64,000 nucleotides of DNA from NCBI RefSeq assembly GCF_000239815.1, contig NZ_CAFK01000044.1, forward strand, positions 57,513 through 121,512. Reading direction: 5' to 3'. The DNA is from Bradyrhizobium sp. STM 3843. GTDB lineage: Bacteria; Pseudomonadota; Alphaproteobacteria; Rhizobiales; Xanthobacteraceae. Every line of letters starts with the position of its first letter. The first letter of the stretch is position 1. The notes under the pieces are model-generated. The model made no database searches, was not told where the DNA came from, and saw nothing but the letters and a program-made list of their open reading frames with translations. This document shows positions 51,229-60,847 of the stretch, in pieces. The position numbers and the translations under genes were made by a program.

Positions 51229-52162
51229 CGCGCATGAACCATCGCTTGTACGTGAAGGCAAAGGTGACGCAGATCACGAACAGAATGACGCCGATGGCGC
51301 TGCCATAGCCGACCCGCATGCGGGAGATGCCATTGTTGTAGAGGAAGCTCACCAGCGTGTTCGAGGAATCCGCGGGCCCCCCGCGCGTCAGCGGCATGAC
51401 CAGGTCGAACAGCTGCAGCGAGCCGATGATAGCGAAGAACACCGAGAGCCGGATGGTCGGATAAAGCAAGGGGATGATGACATGGCGCAGGGTTTGCGAT
51501 CGTGTCGCGCCGTCGATCCGGGCGGCTTCGATCAAACTTTTGTCGAGGCTCTGGAGCGCCGCGATGAACAGCATCATGTGGAAGCCGAAGTACTTCCAGA
51601 CGATTACGATCAGCACCGCCAGCATCGCGGTGTCAGTCGAGGCCAGGAGATGTGGCGGCTCGGCTCCGAAGGTGCGCCAGATCGAGGCGACGAGACCATA
51701 GTCGCCATCATACACGAAGCTGAAGATCAGCCCGGTCGCGATCTCGGCCAGGATATAGGGCATGAAGAACAGCATGCGCAGCGCCACCGCCCCGCGAAAA
51801 CGTTCCGCAAGCATCAGGGCCAGCGACAGCGCCAGCGGCAGCTGGATCGCAAGCGAGACCACGATGATCATGCCGTTGTTGCGGAGCGCGAGCCAGAACG
51901 CCCGCGTTTGGAACACGAAGCGGTAATTGTCGAAGCCGATCCAGTTGGTTGGCCTGCCGAAACCGTTCCAGTTGAAGGCCGAGTACCAGCCGGCCTCGCC
52001 GATTGGCAGCACCACGAACAGCGTGAACAACAGCAGCGCCGGCGGCAGGAACAGGACCAGGACGGTGAAGCGGCCATCCCAGCTCGGGCCGCGCACCACG
52101 AGCGGCGAGAACGATGTCTCCGCAACGCCTATCGTCGGCGAACTCGCGATCCGCCGCGCCAC
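51221..52162 (-). CDS. Sugar ABC importer permease, MalF-like
   Basis: This 313-residue inner-membrane permease has a cytosolic tail of about 30 residues before the first helix and the EAA loop E-A-A-R-I-D-G-A-T-R-S-Q-T-L-R-H-V-I-I-P. It starts one base after the binding-protein stop and overlaps the MalG-like gene. It is part of the Thu-like uptake operon. Confidence 0.9.
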   Translation of the reverse strand: MARRIASSPTIGVAETSFSPLVVRGPSWDGRFTVLVLFLPPALLLFTLFVVLPIGEAGWYSAFNWNGFGRPTNWIGFDNYRFVFQTRAFWLALRNNGMIIVVSLAIQLPLALSLALMLAERFRGAVALRMLFFMPYILAEIATGLIFSFVYDGDYGLVASIWRTFGAEPPHLLASTDTAMLAVLIVIVWKYFGFHMMLFIAALQSLDKSLIEAARIDGATRSQTLRHVIIPLLYPTIRLSVFFAIIGSLQLFDLVMPLTRGGPADSSNTLVSFLYNNGISRMRVGYGSAIGVILFVICVTFAFTYKRWFMRDE

Positions 52163-52163
52163 G

Positions 52164-53423
52164 TCAGTTCCCCTGCTTCCACGCCGCCTCGATCGCCTGA
52201 GCCGCGTCTTTTGGGCTCATGCTGCCGCCGGCGATCTCAGCGGTGACGTCGTTGACGACGCGACCGACCGAGGGGCCGAGGCTTTGGTCGTAGAAGTTCT
52301 GGTGGTAGTTCGACTTCGCCAGATTGGCGGCAATCCGCTTCATGAAGGAGCTCTTGAAGCCGGCATCCGCACCCTGCACCACGGGGATGATGAAGTTGCC
52401 TGCCGCAAGCCGCGTCTGCACGTCCTTCGAGATGAAGTACTTCAAGAAATCGACCGCTTCCTTCGGGGAGTTCTTGGTGATCAGCCAGCCGGTGATGCCG
52501 CCGAGCGTGTCGGACGGCGCGCCCTTGCCGCCGGCCACCACCGGAAAGTCGAACCAGCACATCTTCTCTTCGCTCAATCCGACCTTGTCCGCGGCGAGCG
52601 CGCGCTGCGATTGATAGACCGTGCTGATCGCGAGCGTCATCGCCGCGTTGCCATCGGCGAAATAGCCGACGGCCTGCGGATTCTTGAAGCCGAGAAAGCC
52701 GTTCTGGAACGGCTGGAGATCGACGAGCTGTTTGAACAGCTCACCGGATTTCTGGAAGGTCTCGCCGGCGAAGCCGCCATTCTCGCCCCGCAGGGCCGCA
52801 TCGAACGCCGGCTTGCCGCCGATACGCACCGCAAGATAGGTCCAATAGAAGTGCAACGGCCACTTGTCGGCGCCGCCAACCACGATCGGGGTCACGCCGG
52901 CCGCCTTCAACGTCTTCACGGCCGCAAGCAGATCGTCCCAGCTCTTGATCCCTGCGGGATCGACCTTGGCCTTGGCCATCAGTTCCTTGTTGCAGAGAAA
53001 GCCGACCTGCGACACCGCGGTGGGCAGGCCATAGATCCGGCCATTGCTGGTGAAGGCGGCGAGCGCCGCCGGCGTCAGGCTGTCGCTGTAACCCTTCACC
53101 TGATCGGTAATGTCCTCGAGGACATCAGCCTCGATTTGCGCTTTCAGGACGCCGCCGGCCCAGCTGTAGATGATGTTCGGCCGATCCTTGGATTGCAGGA
53201 TGGTCGGCAGTTTGGCCTTATAGGCCTCGTTCTCGAGGTACTGCATCTCGACCTTGACGCCCGGATGCGACGCCTCATAGGCGCGCGCGACCTCCTCCCA
53301 GACCTTCACCTGGGATGGATCTTGCTCGATGTGCAACCACTTGACGATCGTGTCAGCTGCGGCGGCGTTGGCCCAAAGCAAGCATGCGGCAGCGGCGAGT
53401 TCCAGCCTCCCGAGCAGTCTCAT
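52164..53423 (-). CDS. Sugar-binding protein of the Thu-like importer
   Basis: This 419-residue periplasmic binding protein (family 1) has a signal peptide ending NAAAA before DTIVKW. The fold shows V-K-W-L-H-I-E-Q-D-P, Y-E-A-S-H-P-G-V-K-V-E, and N-S-P-K-E-A-V-D-F-L-K-Y-F. ATG 53423 has GGGAGGA upstream; the longer frame to 53486 has no signal-peptide character at its start. It is the first gene of the operon running to the LacI gene at 47558. Ligand: an oligosaccharide, glycoside or polyol by family. Confidence 0.9.
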   Translation of the reverse strand: MRLLGRLELAAAACLLWANAAAADTIVKWLHIEQDPSQVKVWEEVARAYEASHPGVKVEMQYLENEAYKAKLPTILQSKDRPNIIYSWAGGVLKAQIEADVLEDITDQVKGYSDSLTPAALAAFTSNGRIYGLPTAVSQVGFLCNKELMAKAKVDPAGIKSWDDLLAAVKTLKAAGVTPIVVGGADKWPLHFYWTYLAVRIGGKPAFDAALRGENGGFAGETFQKSGELFKQLVDLQPFQNGFLGFKNPQAVGYFADGNAAMTLAISTVYQSQRALAADKVGLSEEKMCWFDFPVVAGGKGAPSDTLGGITGWLITKNSPKEAVDFLKYFISKDVQTRLAAGNFIIPVVQGADAGFKSSFMKRIAANLAKSNYHQNFYDQSLGPSVGRVVNDVTAEIAGGSMSPKDAAQAIEAAWKQGN

Positions 53424-53816
53424 CCAGTCCTCCCGATCGTTTTCTATCTTTGGATGTATCCTGTCTTCAATTCGTGAGGTGCGCAACTAAAATTCTGATC
53501 TATGTACCTCACGCGGGAACCGGCCGGAGTCTGCAGGCGGATTGGGCGACGCGGCGCAGCGGTCCAGCGATCGAAGCTGCTTCGACCTCGCGATGGCCCT
53601 CAATCCAACGGGCCGCGACCGCACTCGCTCCGAATAGCTGGGGCGGGCGCTACGCCTCCCACCGGATATCGTCCTGAAATCGAGATCCCGTTCGAACCCT
53701 ATTGCCGGTGCAGTTTGCACCGCACCCAACCAGCTCGCGGGCAGCGCCGTTGTCCCGAGCGCAGCGAATGCTTATCTTTTGGCAGCCGAAGCAACTTCAG
53801 AATCTGGAAATTTGAC
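53424..53816. other. Divergent intergenic region
   Basis: No gene is recognised. It holds the promoters of the leftward Thu-like operon and the rightward msrA. A spaced inverted repeat, CGTGAGGT at 53473-53480 and ACCTCACG at 53506-53513, eight exact bases with 25 between, lies 50-90 bp before the binding-protein ATG. It could be a looping operator pair or chance. I found no LacI-type pseudopalindrome. The rest, from about 53515, shows only short unconvincing frames. Confidence 0.5.
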
Positions 53817-54329
53817 ATGGACGGAAAACGAGAACGCGCTGTTCTGGCGGGCGGCTGCTTCTGGGGGATGCAGGACCTGATCCGAAAGATGCGCGGGGTC
53901 ATCGCGACGCGGGTCGGCTACACGGGCGGCGACGTCCCGAACGCGACCTATCGTAACCACGGCACGCATGCCGAGGCGATCGAGATCGTCTTCGATCCCG
54001 CCGTCATCAGCTACCGCGATCTGTTGGAATTTTTCTTTCAGATTCACGACCCCAGCACACTCAACCGGCAGGGCAATGACCGCGGGCTGAGCTACCGCTC
54101 GGCGATTTTCTACACGAACCCTGAGCAGGAGCGGATTGCGCACGAAACGATCGCCGACGTCGATGCGTCCGGACTCTGGCCGGGGCCGGCGACGACCGAG
54201 GTCGCTCCGGCCGGAGATTTCTGGGTGGCCGAGCCGGAACACCAGGATTACCTGGAGCGCTATCCGGATGGCTACACCTGTCACTTCGTCCGGCCGAACT
54301 GGAAACTGCCGCATCGAAAGGCTTCCTAG
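53817..54329 (+). CDS. msrA: Peptide methionine sulfoxide reductase A
   Basis: This 170-residue enzyme reduces methionine-S-sulfoxide using thioredoxin. The nucleophile C14 is in the invariant G-G-C-F-W-G. Other family features are [19 protein letters not shown] and [11 protein letters not shown] 53817 begins eight residues before the conserved strand. It lacks the C-terminal resolving cysteine pair of long MsrA forms; a cysteine in G-Y-T-C-H-F may act. The gene stands alone as a housekeeping repair function. Confidence 0.93.
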   Translation: MDGKRERAVLAGGCFWGMQDLIRKMRGVIATRVGYTGGDVPNATYRNHGTHAEAIEIVFDPAVISYRDLLEFFFQIHDPSTLNRQGNDRGLSYRSAIFYTNPEQERIAHETIADVDASGLWPGPATTEVAPAGDFWVAEPEHQDYLERYPDGYTCHFVRPNWKLPHRKAS

Positions 54330-54430
54330 CGCCGATCTGACGTCAGTCACTTATCCGAACGTTCTCAGGCGGCTCGCCGAGCTTGGCGATCCGCCTCGTC
54401 TCGAGAAGTTCAGCCAACGCCCGGCCGTCG

Positions 54431-54853
54431 TCAGCGCGGGAGGACGGCCGTCGCTTCGATCTCTACGCGAGCTGATGCCTCGACAAGGCGCACAACCTGC
54501 ACCAGCGCCATGCTGGGATAATGAGTGCCGATGACGTCTCGATAGACTTTGCCGAGCGCCTTTAGATTGGTGACGTATTCGTCCATGTCGACGACGTACC
54601 AGGTCAGGCGCACGAGGTGATCCGGTCGCGCTCCGCCCTCTGCCAGAATCGCGACGATGTTTTCGAGCGTCTGGCGAACCTGCGCAACAAAGCCCTCGGC
54701 AAAGCGCCCAGCAACGTCCCAGCCGACGACCCCACCCGTCACGACAAGGCGTCCTTCGGCCATCACGCCGTTCGCATACCCTTTCGGCTGCGGCCAACCG
54801 CTGGGCTGAAGCACTTGCAGACCGCCGGTCACGGCAGCTTCTGGCTTTCTCAT
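54431..54853 (-). CDS. RidA/YjgF-family protein lacking the deaminase arginine
   Basis: This 140-residue trimeric-fold protein (expected) has V-V-T-G-G-V-V-G-W-D, Q-T-L-E-N-I and a C-terminal V-E-I-E-A-T-A-V. RidA proteins hydrolyse reactive imines and enamines using an arginine (R105 in E. coli). By alignment that position is M115 here (H-Y-P-S-M-A-L-V), so imine deamination by the standard mechanism is doubtful and it fits one of the other Rid subgroups. It is the last gene of the monooxygenase operon. It may act on the amino-substituted ring product, but that is inference. ATG 54853 is preferred over TTG 54862. Confidence 0.85.
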   Translation of the reverse strand: MRKPEAAVTGGLQVLQPSGWPQPKGYANGVMAEGRLVVTGGVVGWDVAGRFAEGFVAQVRQTLENIVAILAEGGARPDHLVRLTWYVVDMDEYVTNLKALGKVYRDVIGTHYPSMALVQVVRLVEASARVEIEATAVLPR

Positions 54854-54874
54854 CGTACTCAATTCTCGATCCTT

Positions 54875-56053
54875 TCAGCGCGGCTTCAAAAGCTCGCGCG
54901 CCACAATCAGTTTCTGGACCTCGGTCGCGCCCTCGTAAATGCGCAACGCCCGGATTTCGCGGTAAAGGCTTTCGACAACCTCGCCCTTGCGCACGCCGCG
55001 GCCGCCGAACATCTGGACGGCGCGGTCGATGACGTGCTGCGCGGTCTCGGTCGCCGTCAGCTTCGCCATGGCAGCTTCGCGCGTCGTCGGCAGCTTCTGG
55101 ACGTCGCGGCGCCAGGCTGCGCGGTAGGTCAGGAGCGCGGCAGCATCGGTGTCGGTCGCCATATCGCCGAGCGCGGCCTGGGTCAGCTGGAGATCTCCCA
55201 GAGTCGCACCGAACATCTGCCGGCTGCGCGCGTGCGACAGCGCTTCGTCCAGCGCCCGCCGGGCAAAGCCGAGAGCTGCAGCCGCGACCGATGCGCGGAA
55301 GATATCGAGCGTCTGCATCGCCAACTTGAACCCGCCGCCCGGCACGCCGAGGCGGCGGGCCGCTGGGATCCGGCAATTGGCAAAGCGCAAGGTCGCCAGC
55401 GGATGCGGCGCGATCACATCGATGCGGTCGGCGATCTCGAAGCCGGGATCATCGGGGAAGACGACGAAGGCCGAGATGCCGCGCGCGCCCGGCGCCTCGC
55501 CGGTTCGCGCAAACAGCGTGTAGACATCGGCAATGCCGCCGTTCGAGATCCAGGTCTTCTCACCGTCGATGACGTAGTCGTTTCCGTCGGCACGCGCCGT
55601 GCAGGACATGGCCGCGACGTCCGATCCTGCCTCCTTCTCCGACAGCGCGAAGGCCGCCAGCCATTCGCCGGAGCGAACCTTCGGCAGCACGGCCTTGCGC
55701 AGCTCCGCCGAGCCGCCCAGTGCAATCGCGCCGGAGCCGAGCCCCTGCATCGCGAAGGCGAAATCGGCGAGGCCGTCGGCATAGGCCAGCGACTCGCGCG
55801 ACAGGCAGATCGAGCGGGAATCGATCGTCGTCGCATCGCCATCGGGTGCCGCGACCGCGCAATCGAGCAAACCCGCCTCGCCCATTGCGCGCACGAGCCT
55901 GCGGCAGGCCCCATCGACATCGTTGTGATCGATCTGGTCGAGGGCTCCCGACCGCACGAAGCGGTCGAGCGCCTCGCCGATCGCGTGATGGCGCGGCTCG
56001 AAAAACGGCCAGTCGAGCCATTCGCGCCTGATCACCTTTGCCACGGAGCTCAT
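54875..56053 (-). CDS. Acyl-CoA dehydrogenase family protein
   Basis: This 392-residue flavoprotein has the acyl-CoA dehydrogenase signatures [12 protein letters not shown] and the C-terminal [13 protein letters not shown] base glutamate is predicted at E374 in R-I-Y-E-G-A-T-E. The N-terminal 60 residues are unusually rich in acidic and aromatic residues. It would introduce a double bond into a CoA thioester. With the adjacent aryl-CoA monooxygenase-reductase it probably acts on the alicyclic CoA product. It starts 16 bp after the monooxygenase stop. Confidence 0.9.
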   Translation of the reverse strand: MSSVAKVIRREWLDWPFFEPRHHAIGEALDRFVRSGALDQIDHNDVDGACRRLVRAMGEAGLLDCAVAAPDGDATTIDSRSICLSRESLAYADGLADFAFAMQGLGSGAIALGGSAELRKAVLPKVRSGEWLAAFALSEKEAGSDVAAMSCTARADGNDYVIDGEKTWISNGGIADVYTLFARTGEAPGARGISAFVVFPDDPGFEIADRIDVIAPHPLATLRFANCRIPAARRLGVPGGGFKLAMQTLDIFRASVAAAALGFARRALDEALSHARSRQMFGATLGDLQLTQAALGDMATDTDAAALLTYRAAWRRDVQKLPTTREAAMAKLTATETAQHVIDRAVQMFGGRGVRKGEVVESLYREIRALRIYEGATEVQKLIVARELLKPR

Positions 56054-56069
56054 CTGATCCCTCCTCCGC

Positions 56070-58388
56070 TTACTGCGCGGCCGCAGCGGCGGCACGCGCC
56101 AGATTGGCTTCGTATTGCCCCTTGGCGGACAGGTACTGTTTTGGCCAACTGATTGCATTGACGCCGATGCGCGCGGCCTCGTGCAGCGTCCATGCCGGGT
56201 CCGCCAGATGCGGCCGCGCAATGGCGCAGAGATCGGCGCGACCCGCAGCGAGGATCGAGTTGGCGTGGTCGGCCTCGGAGATCGCACCTACCGCGATCGT
56301 CTCTATGCCGACCTCGTTACGGATCAGGTCGGCGAAAGGCGTCTGGAACAGGCGTCCATAGATCGGCCGCTCCTCCTTCCAGACCTGCCCCGACGAACAA
56401 TCGATGACGTCTGCCCCTGCCTCCTTGAACATCGCAGCAAAGATCGCCGCGTCGGCCGGGGTGTTGCCGCCTTCGGTCCAGTCATGGCAGGACAGGCGCA
56501 CCGACATCGGCCGACCGGAAGGCCACGCCGCGCGCATCGCGTTGAACACCTCCAGCGGAAAACGCGCACGGTTGGCGTGACTGCCGCCGTACTCATCAGT
56601 CCGCCGGTTGGTCAGCGGCGACAGGAAGCTCGATAGCAGATAGCCGTGAGCGCAATGGAGTTCGAGCCACTCGACGCCCGCGGCCGCCGCGCGGCGGGTT
56701 GCCGCGACGAAATCGTCGCGCACACGGTCCATGTCGCCGCGGTCCATGGCCCGCGGCAGCTGGCTGTGGGGCAGATAGGGCAGCGCCGACGCCGAGATCA
56801 GCGGCCAATTGCCGGCTTCCAGCGGTTGATCAATCCCCTCCCATGCAAGCCTGGTCGATCCCTTCCGCCCGGCATGGCCGAGCTGGATGCCGACCTTGGC
56901 ATGTCCGAGGCTATGGATCAGGTCGACCAGACGGCGCCACTGCGCGGCTTGAGCGTCGTTCCAGAGCCCGAGGCAGCCCGGCGTGATCCGCGCGTCCGGC
57001 GAGACACAGGTCATCTCGGCGAAAATCAGCCCTGCCCCGCCCATCGCGCGCGCGCCGAGATGAGCGATGTGGAAATCATTGATGAGACCGTCCTGCGCCG
57101 AATACATCGCCATCGGCGAGACCATGATGCGGTTCGCGAGCGACAGACCGCGCACGCGGTGCGGCGTCAGCATCGGTGGTGGCACCCGTTCGCCGTCCTT
57201 GACGGCGATCCCTGAGCGCGCGGCGAACCAGCGCTCGAAGCCTTCCAGCCAGGTGCGATCGCGCAGGCGCAGGTTTTCGTGACTGATGCGCTGGGAGCGT
57301 GTCAGCATCGAATAGAAGAACTGCGGTGGCTCGAGCGTATCGGCATAACGGCGGCCAACCACCTCGAACCATTCCATGGCGTTGCGCGCTGCGTTCTGGA
57401 TGCGCGCAACATCGACGCGGCGTACCTCCTCATAGGCCTCCAGCACGGTTTCGATGCTGCCGCGGTCGTGACCATGGCGATCGAACTGGTTGGCGAGCTC
57501 GATGGCGTCGTCAAGCGCGAGCTTGGTGCCCGACCCGATCGCGAAATGCGCGGTGTGCGCAGCGTCCCCCATCAGCACGACATGGGAGCGACCATTGAAT
57601 ATGCTCCATTTGCCGCAGATCAGGCGGCTGAAATTGAGCCAGGCCGAGCCGCGCAGATGGCGGGCGTTGGTCAGGAGCTTGGCGTCATCGAGCGTCTCGG
57701 CGAAGAGCTTTTCACAGAAATCAATCGATCCCTGCTGATCCAGCTCGCCTAGTCCGTGCGCGCTGAATGTGTCCTCGGTGGTCTCGACGATGAAGGTCGA
57801 TGTATCGCGGTCGAACTTATAGATGTGGGCCTGGAACCAGCCGTGCTCAGTTCTGCGGAAGTCGAAGGTAAATGCGTCGAATGCCTTCTTGGTCCCGAGC
57901 CAGATATACCGGTTCGGCCTCACCACCAGATCGGGCTGGAACTGATCGGCATAGCGCGCACGTATCCTGGAGTTGATGCCGTCTGCCGCAACGATCAGAT
58001 CCGCGTCCGGAAATTCGAGATCGGACTCGACGTCGCGCTCGAAAACCAGCTCTACCCCAAGCGCCTCACATCGCTTCTGCAGAATGTTGAGCAGATGCTT
58101 GCGGCCGATGCCGATGAAACCGTGGCCGGTCGTGCGCTGGCGCGTTCCCTTGAAGACGAGTTCGATGTCATCCCAGTGGTTGAAGGCGTCCTCGATCTCT
58201 GCCGCGCTCTCGGGGTCGGCAAGACGCATGGCGGACATCATGGCGTCGGAGAACACGACGCCCCATCCGAAGGTGTCGTAAGGCTTGTTGCGCTCGACGA
58301 CTGTGATCGCATGTTCGGGATGCCGGCGTTTCATCAGGAGGCCCAGATAAAGCCCGGCCGGGCCGCCGCCGATACAGACTATGCGCAT
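56070..58388 (-). CDS. Aryl-CoA monooxygenase / old-yellow-enzyme reductase fusion
   Basis: This 772-residue protein joins two flavoenzymes. Residues 1-390 are an FAD monooxygenase (G7-G-G-P-A-G12, V-A-A-D-G at about 133-137, G274-D-A-A-H and a long substrate domain). From about 405 there is an FMN old yellow enzyme ([38 protein letters not shown]). This is the architecture of 2-aminobenzoyl-CoA monooxygenase/reductase and of enzymes annotated salicylyl-CoA 5-hydroxylase. It hydroxylates and partly reduces the ring of an aryl-CoA without oxygenolytic cleavage. ATG 58388 has GAGGGATC upstream. It is the first gene of the operon, behind a strong operator-like repeat. Confidence 0.93.
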   Translation of the reverse strand: MRIVCIGGGPAGLYLGLLMKRRHPEHAITVVERNKPYDTFGWGVVFSDAMMSAMRLADPESAAEIEDAFNHWDDIELVFKGTRQRTTGHGFIGIGRKHLLNILQKRCEALGVELVFERDVESDLEFPDADLIVAADGINSRIRARYADQFQPDLVVRPNRYIWLGTKKAFDAFTFDFRRTEHGWFQAHIYKFDRDTSTFIVETTEDTFSAHGLGELDQQGSIDFCEKLFAETLDDAKLLTNARHLRGSAWLNFSRLICGKWSIFNGRSHVVLMGDAAHTAHFAIGSGTKLALDDAIELANQFDRHGHDRGSIETVLEAYEEVRRVDVARIQNAARNAMEWFEVVGRRYADTLEPPQFFYSMLTRSQRISHENLRLRDRTWLEGFERWFAARSGIAVKDGERVPPPMLTPHRVRGLSLANRIMVSPMAMYSAQDGLINDFHIAHLGARAMGGAGLIFAEMTCVSPDARITPGCLGLWNDAQAAQWRRLVDLIHSLGHAKVGIQLGHAGRKGSTRLAWEGIDQPLEAGNWPLISASALPYLPHSQLPRAMDRGDMDRVRDDFVAATRRAAAAGVEWLELHCAHGYLLSSFLSPLTNRRTDEYGGSHANRARFPLEVFNAMRAAWPSGRPMSVRLSCHDWTEGGNTPADAAIFAAMFKEAGADVIDCSSGQVWKEERPIYGRLFQTPFADLIRNEVGIETIAVGAISEADHANSILAAGRADLCAIARPHLADPAWTLHEAARIGVNAISWPKQYLSAKGQYEANLARAAAAAAQ

Positions 58389-58423
58389 GATCCCTCGCTT
58401 TCGGGCGCCACGAGCCACCGATC

Positions 58424-58468
58424 AATTATTTTAAGTATAAAATAATTCGCTCGATGGCCGGATGTCAA
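58424..58468 (-). promoter_or_regulatory. Promoter with MarR-type operator over the -10 box
   Basis: A perfect inverted repeat, AATTATTTTA and TAAAATAATT with AGTA between (58424-58447), stands out in GC-rich DNA. On the minus strand a consensus TTGACA (58463-58468) is followed after 18 bases by TATTTT (58439-58444), which lies inside the repeat. A MarR protein bound here would block the promoter of the aryl-CoA monooxygenase. The repeat is 36 bp before the ATG. Confidence 0.75.
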
Positions 58469-58653
58469 GGCGCTTCGGCGAGTTACCGTCCATAGCTGGG
58501 CGCGTATTTTCCAGCTGGCAATAACCTGCAAATGCGCCGCGCGGTCGGCCCATCCGGCTGCCGCCGGCGAAGCCTTGCATTTACTTTTGGCACAAAATAT
58601 CTTGCGAGCTGTTCGCCAAAGCATCAGCTTTCAAGAGGCCCGGGAGAATTGAT

Positions 58654-59160
58654 TTGGCACTCGCGAAGGAGTCCACACCTGTTTCGACCAGGAATGAGGC
58701 CGATCAGGAGGCCGAATATAGGGCTCAGACACGGCTTTGGCTTCGGCTCCTTGCCTGCACGACCCTGATCGAAGGCGAGCTGCGGCGCCGTTTTCGCGAA
58801 GAGTTCGATTTCACGATGCCCCGCTTCGATGTTCTTGCGCAGCTCGACCGCGAGCCGAGCGGACTTGTGCTGGGAGAACTGCCCAAGCGCCTGATGGTCT
58901 CGGCCGGGAACCTCACGCCTATCGTCGACCGCCTAGTCGAGGACGGATATATCACCCGCACGCCGTCCAACCTCGATCGTCGTGTGCAGATCGTCTGTAT
59001 GACGGTCGAAGGCCGGAAAGCCTTCAGGCGCATGGCCAAGAGTCACGGAGCGTGGCTCGCCGAGCTGCTGGCGGATGTCCCGGCGGACCGGCTCGAGGGA
59101 CTGACCGGCGAGCTCGACGAACTCAAGGGCGCCGTCCGGGACGCGCTGCAAAAACCCTGA
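58654..59160 (+). CDS. MarR-family transcriptional regulator
   Basis: This 168-residue regulator has MarR features: a helical dimer region (LWLRLLACTTLIEGELRRRF), then the recognition segment L-P-K-R-L-M-V-S-A-G-N-L-T-P-I-V-D-R-L and wing S-N-L-D-R-R-V-Q-I-V. It is divergent from the monooxygenase operon and convergent (13-bp gap) with the CoA-ligase operon, so it sits between the two arms it probably controls. MarR regulators of this kind sense aromatic acids or their CoA esters. The start is TTG 58654 with GGGAGA upstream. Confidence 0.9.
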   Translation: MALAKESTPVSTRNEADQEAEYRAQTRLWLRLLACTTLIEGELRRRFREEFDFTMPRFDVLAQLDREPSGLVLGELPKRLMVSAGNLTPIVDRLVEDGYITRTPSNLDRRVQIVCMTVEGRKAFRRMAKSHGAWLAELLADVPADRLEGLTGELDELKGAVRDALQKP

Positions 59161-59173
59161 GCGGACGCGACTG

Positions 59174-60832
59174 TCAGCGTCGCAACCTGACTCCGGCCTT
59201 CTCGCGATCCCACGTATCGGTGGTCAGGCCCGCCTCACGCAGCACGCCTTTCTTGATCTTGCCGTTCTCGGTCAGCGGCATTCGACTGACGATGCGCACG
59301 TAGCGTGGAATGGCAAAATAGGCGATCCGCCCTTCGCAATGCCTGATGATGTCGACGGGCTCCAACGATTGCCCTGGCTCGAGCAGGATCGCGGCGGCGA
59401 CTTCGTCCTCGCCCAGCTCGGAGGGCAGCGGATAGATGGCGCAGCCCGCGACTGCAGGATGAGAGAGGATGCTCTGCTCGACCTCCCACGAGGACACGTT
59501 CTCGCCACGCCTTCGGATCGAATCCTTCATGCGGTCGATAAAGCGGTAGTGCCCGTCTGAATCGCGAACCACTCGGTCGCCAGAATGAAACCACAGATTT
59601 TGCCAGGCATCGACCGTCTTCTCCGGCATACCGAAATAGCCGGAGGCGAAAGCAAAGGGTTCTCTGGCGCGGAGAACGAGCTCACCGGCCTGCCCATCAG
59701 GCAGCTCTGAATCGTTCTCATCGACGATCCGGGCCTCAAAGCCATCAGCCAGATAACCCATCGTCCCCGGACGATCGGACGGAATCGCGCCAGCGAACAC
59801 GAAATTGGTCTCGGTCGACCCGTAGCCGTCGACCAGCGGCACGCCAAACCGCGCGAGGAATGGAGCGTGGATTTGTGGCGGCACGCCGCCGCCAAGGGCC
59901 ACGCGAAGGCGATGCATCGAATCGTCCGCGCCGTTCGGCTGCGCCAGAAGCATCGAGGCCATGGCGCCGAGCAGATAGCCGACAGTCGCATTGTGCCGTC
60001 GCGCGGCGGCCCAAAAACCGGAAGCGGAGAATTTCGGCTCCAGCACATAGGTGCATCCGTTCAGGAGCGCCTGATAGAACGCATTCAGCGCGTTGGTGTG
60101 GAACAGGGGCAGCGTCGTGAACAGCACATCCCCTTCGCGGATGCCGAGCGCCCGCGCCGAATAGATGCCCCACCAGAACAGTTGAGCCTGCGGGCAGCAC
60201 ACCCCCTTTGCAGGCCCGGTGGTGCCCGACGTGTAGAGGATCGCAACGGTGTCGCCGGGGCGGATGGCGCCTGCCGGGGTCGCGGCTGTGAGAGCCGGCA
60301 ACGGTGACGCGCAAAGCCTCGGATCGATTGTCGCGGCGGCAGCCCCGATGATCCAGGTCCGAGGCGGCAGCTCGACAGCCGCCTCGACACTTTCCATCGC
60401 GCTAACGAACTGCGCCTCCACCACCAGGAGCGCCGGAGACGAGTTGCGGAAAATGTGGGAGAGCTGGAAGCCGCGCAGCGCGGTGTTGATCGGGACTGCG
60501 ATGGCCCCGAGCCACGCGCAGCCGAGATAGACCTGCAAGAACTCCGGACGGTTCGAGCACATCAGCGCAACCCGATCGCCCGGCTTGATCCCCGCGTCGA
60601 CGAGCGCCTGGGCCGACGCGGCCGCAATGTCAGCGGTTTGCGCGAAAGTCCAGCGCGTGTCTCCGGAAACAAGCAGCACGCGCTCGCCATAGCGCTCGGC
60701 TTGTCGCGAGAGAATTGTCGGGAGGATCCGATCGGACGGCGGAAACGATATCATCGCGAGCGCCCAGGCCGGTGTCGCCATCTCCTGGCCGACCGTTTCG
60801 CTGGTGATCGCCGGCGCCTGGTTCTCCGTCAC
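59174..60832 (-). CDS. AMP-dependent acyl/aryl-CoA ligase
   Basis: This 552-residue ANL-superfamily ligase has the P-loop Y-T-S-G-T-T-G-P-A-K-G, G-Y-G-S-T-E, the aspartate in F-H-S-G-D-R, and the C-terminal hinge and lysine in M-K-D-S-I-R-R-R-G-E-N-V-S and E-N-G-K-I-K-K. It would form the CoA thioester used by the aryl-CoA monooxygenase (anthranilate or salicylate are candidates), though the overall type resembles CaiC-like ligases of broader range. The start is GTG 60832, 15 bp after the binding-protein stop. It is the last gene of its operon. Confidence 0.92.
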   Translation of the reverse strand: MTENQAPAITSETVGQEMATPAWALAMISFPPSDRILPTILSRQAERYGERVLLVSGDTRWTFAQTADIAAASAQALVDAGIKPGDRVALMCSNRPEFLQVYLGCAWLGAIAVPINTALRGFQLSHIFRNSSPALLVVEAQFVSAMESVEAAVELPPRTWIIGAAAATIDPRLCASPLPALTAATPAGAIRPGDTVAILYTSGTTGPAKGVCCPQAQLFWWGIYSARALGIREGDVLFTTLPLFHTNALNAFYQALLNGCTYVLEPKFSASGFWAAARRHNATVGYLLGAMASMLLAQPNGADDSMHRLRVALGGGVPPQIHAPFLARFGVPLVDGYGSTETNFVFAGAIPSDRPGTMGYLADGFEARIVDENDSELPDGQAGELVLRAREPFAFASGYFGMPEKTVDAWQNLWFHSGDRVVRDSDGHYRFIDRMKDSIRRRGENVSSWEVEQSILSHPAVAGCAIYPLPSELGEDEVAAAILLEPGQSLEPVDIIRHCEGRIAYFAIPRYVRIVSRMPLTENGKIKKGVLREAGLTTDTWDREKAGVRLRR

Positions 60833-60847
60833 AACCGTGTCCCCGCC

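Noticed and set aside
54617..56152. Plus-strand frame of 511 codons opposite the acyl-CoA dehydrogenase
   Set aside because: It is antisense to a complete flavoprotein with its catalytic glutamate, and its own translation has no recognisable domain.
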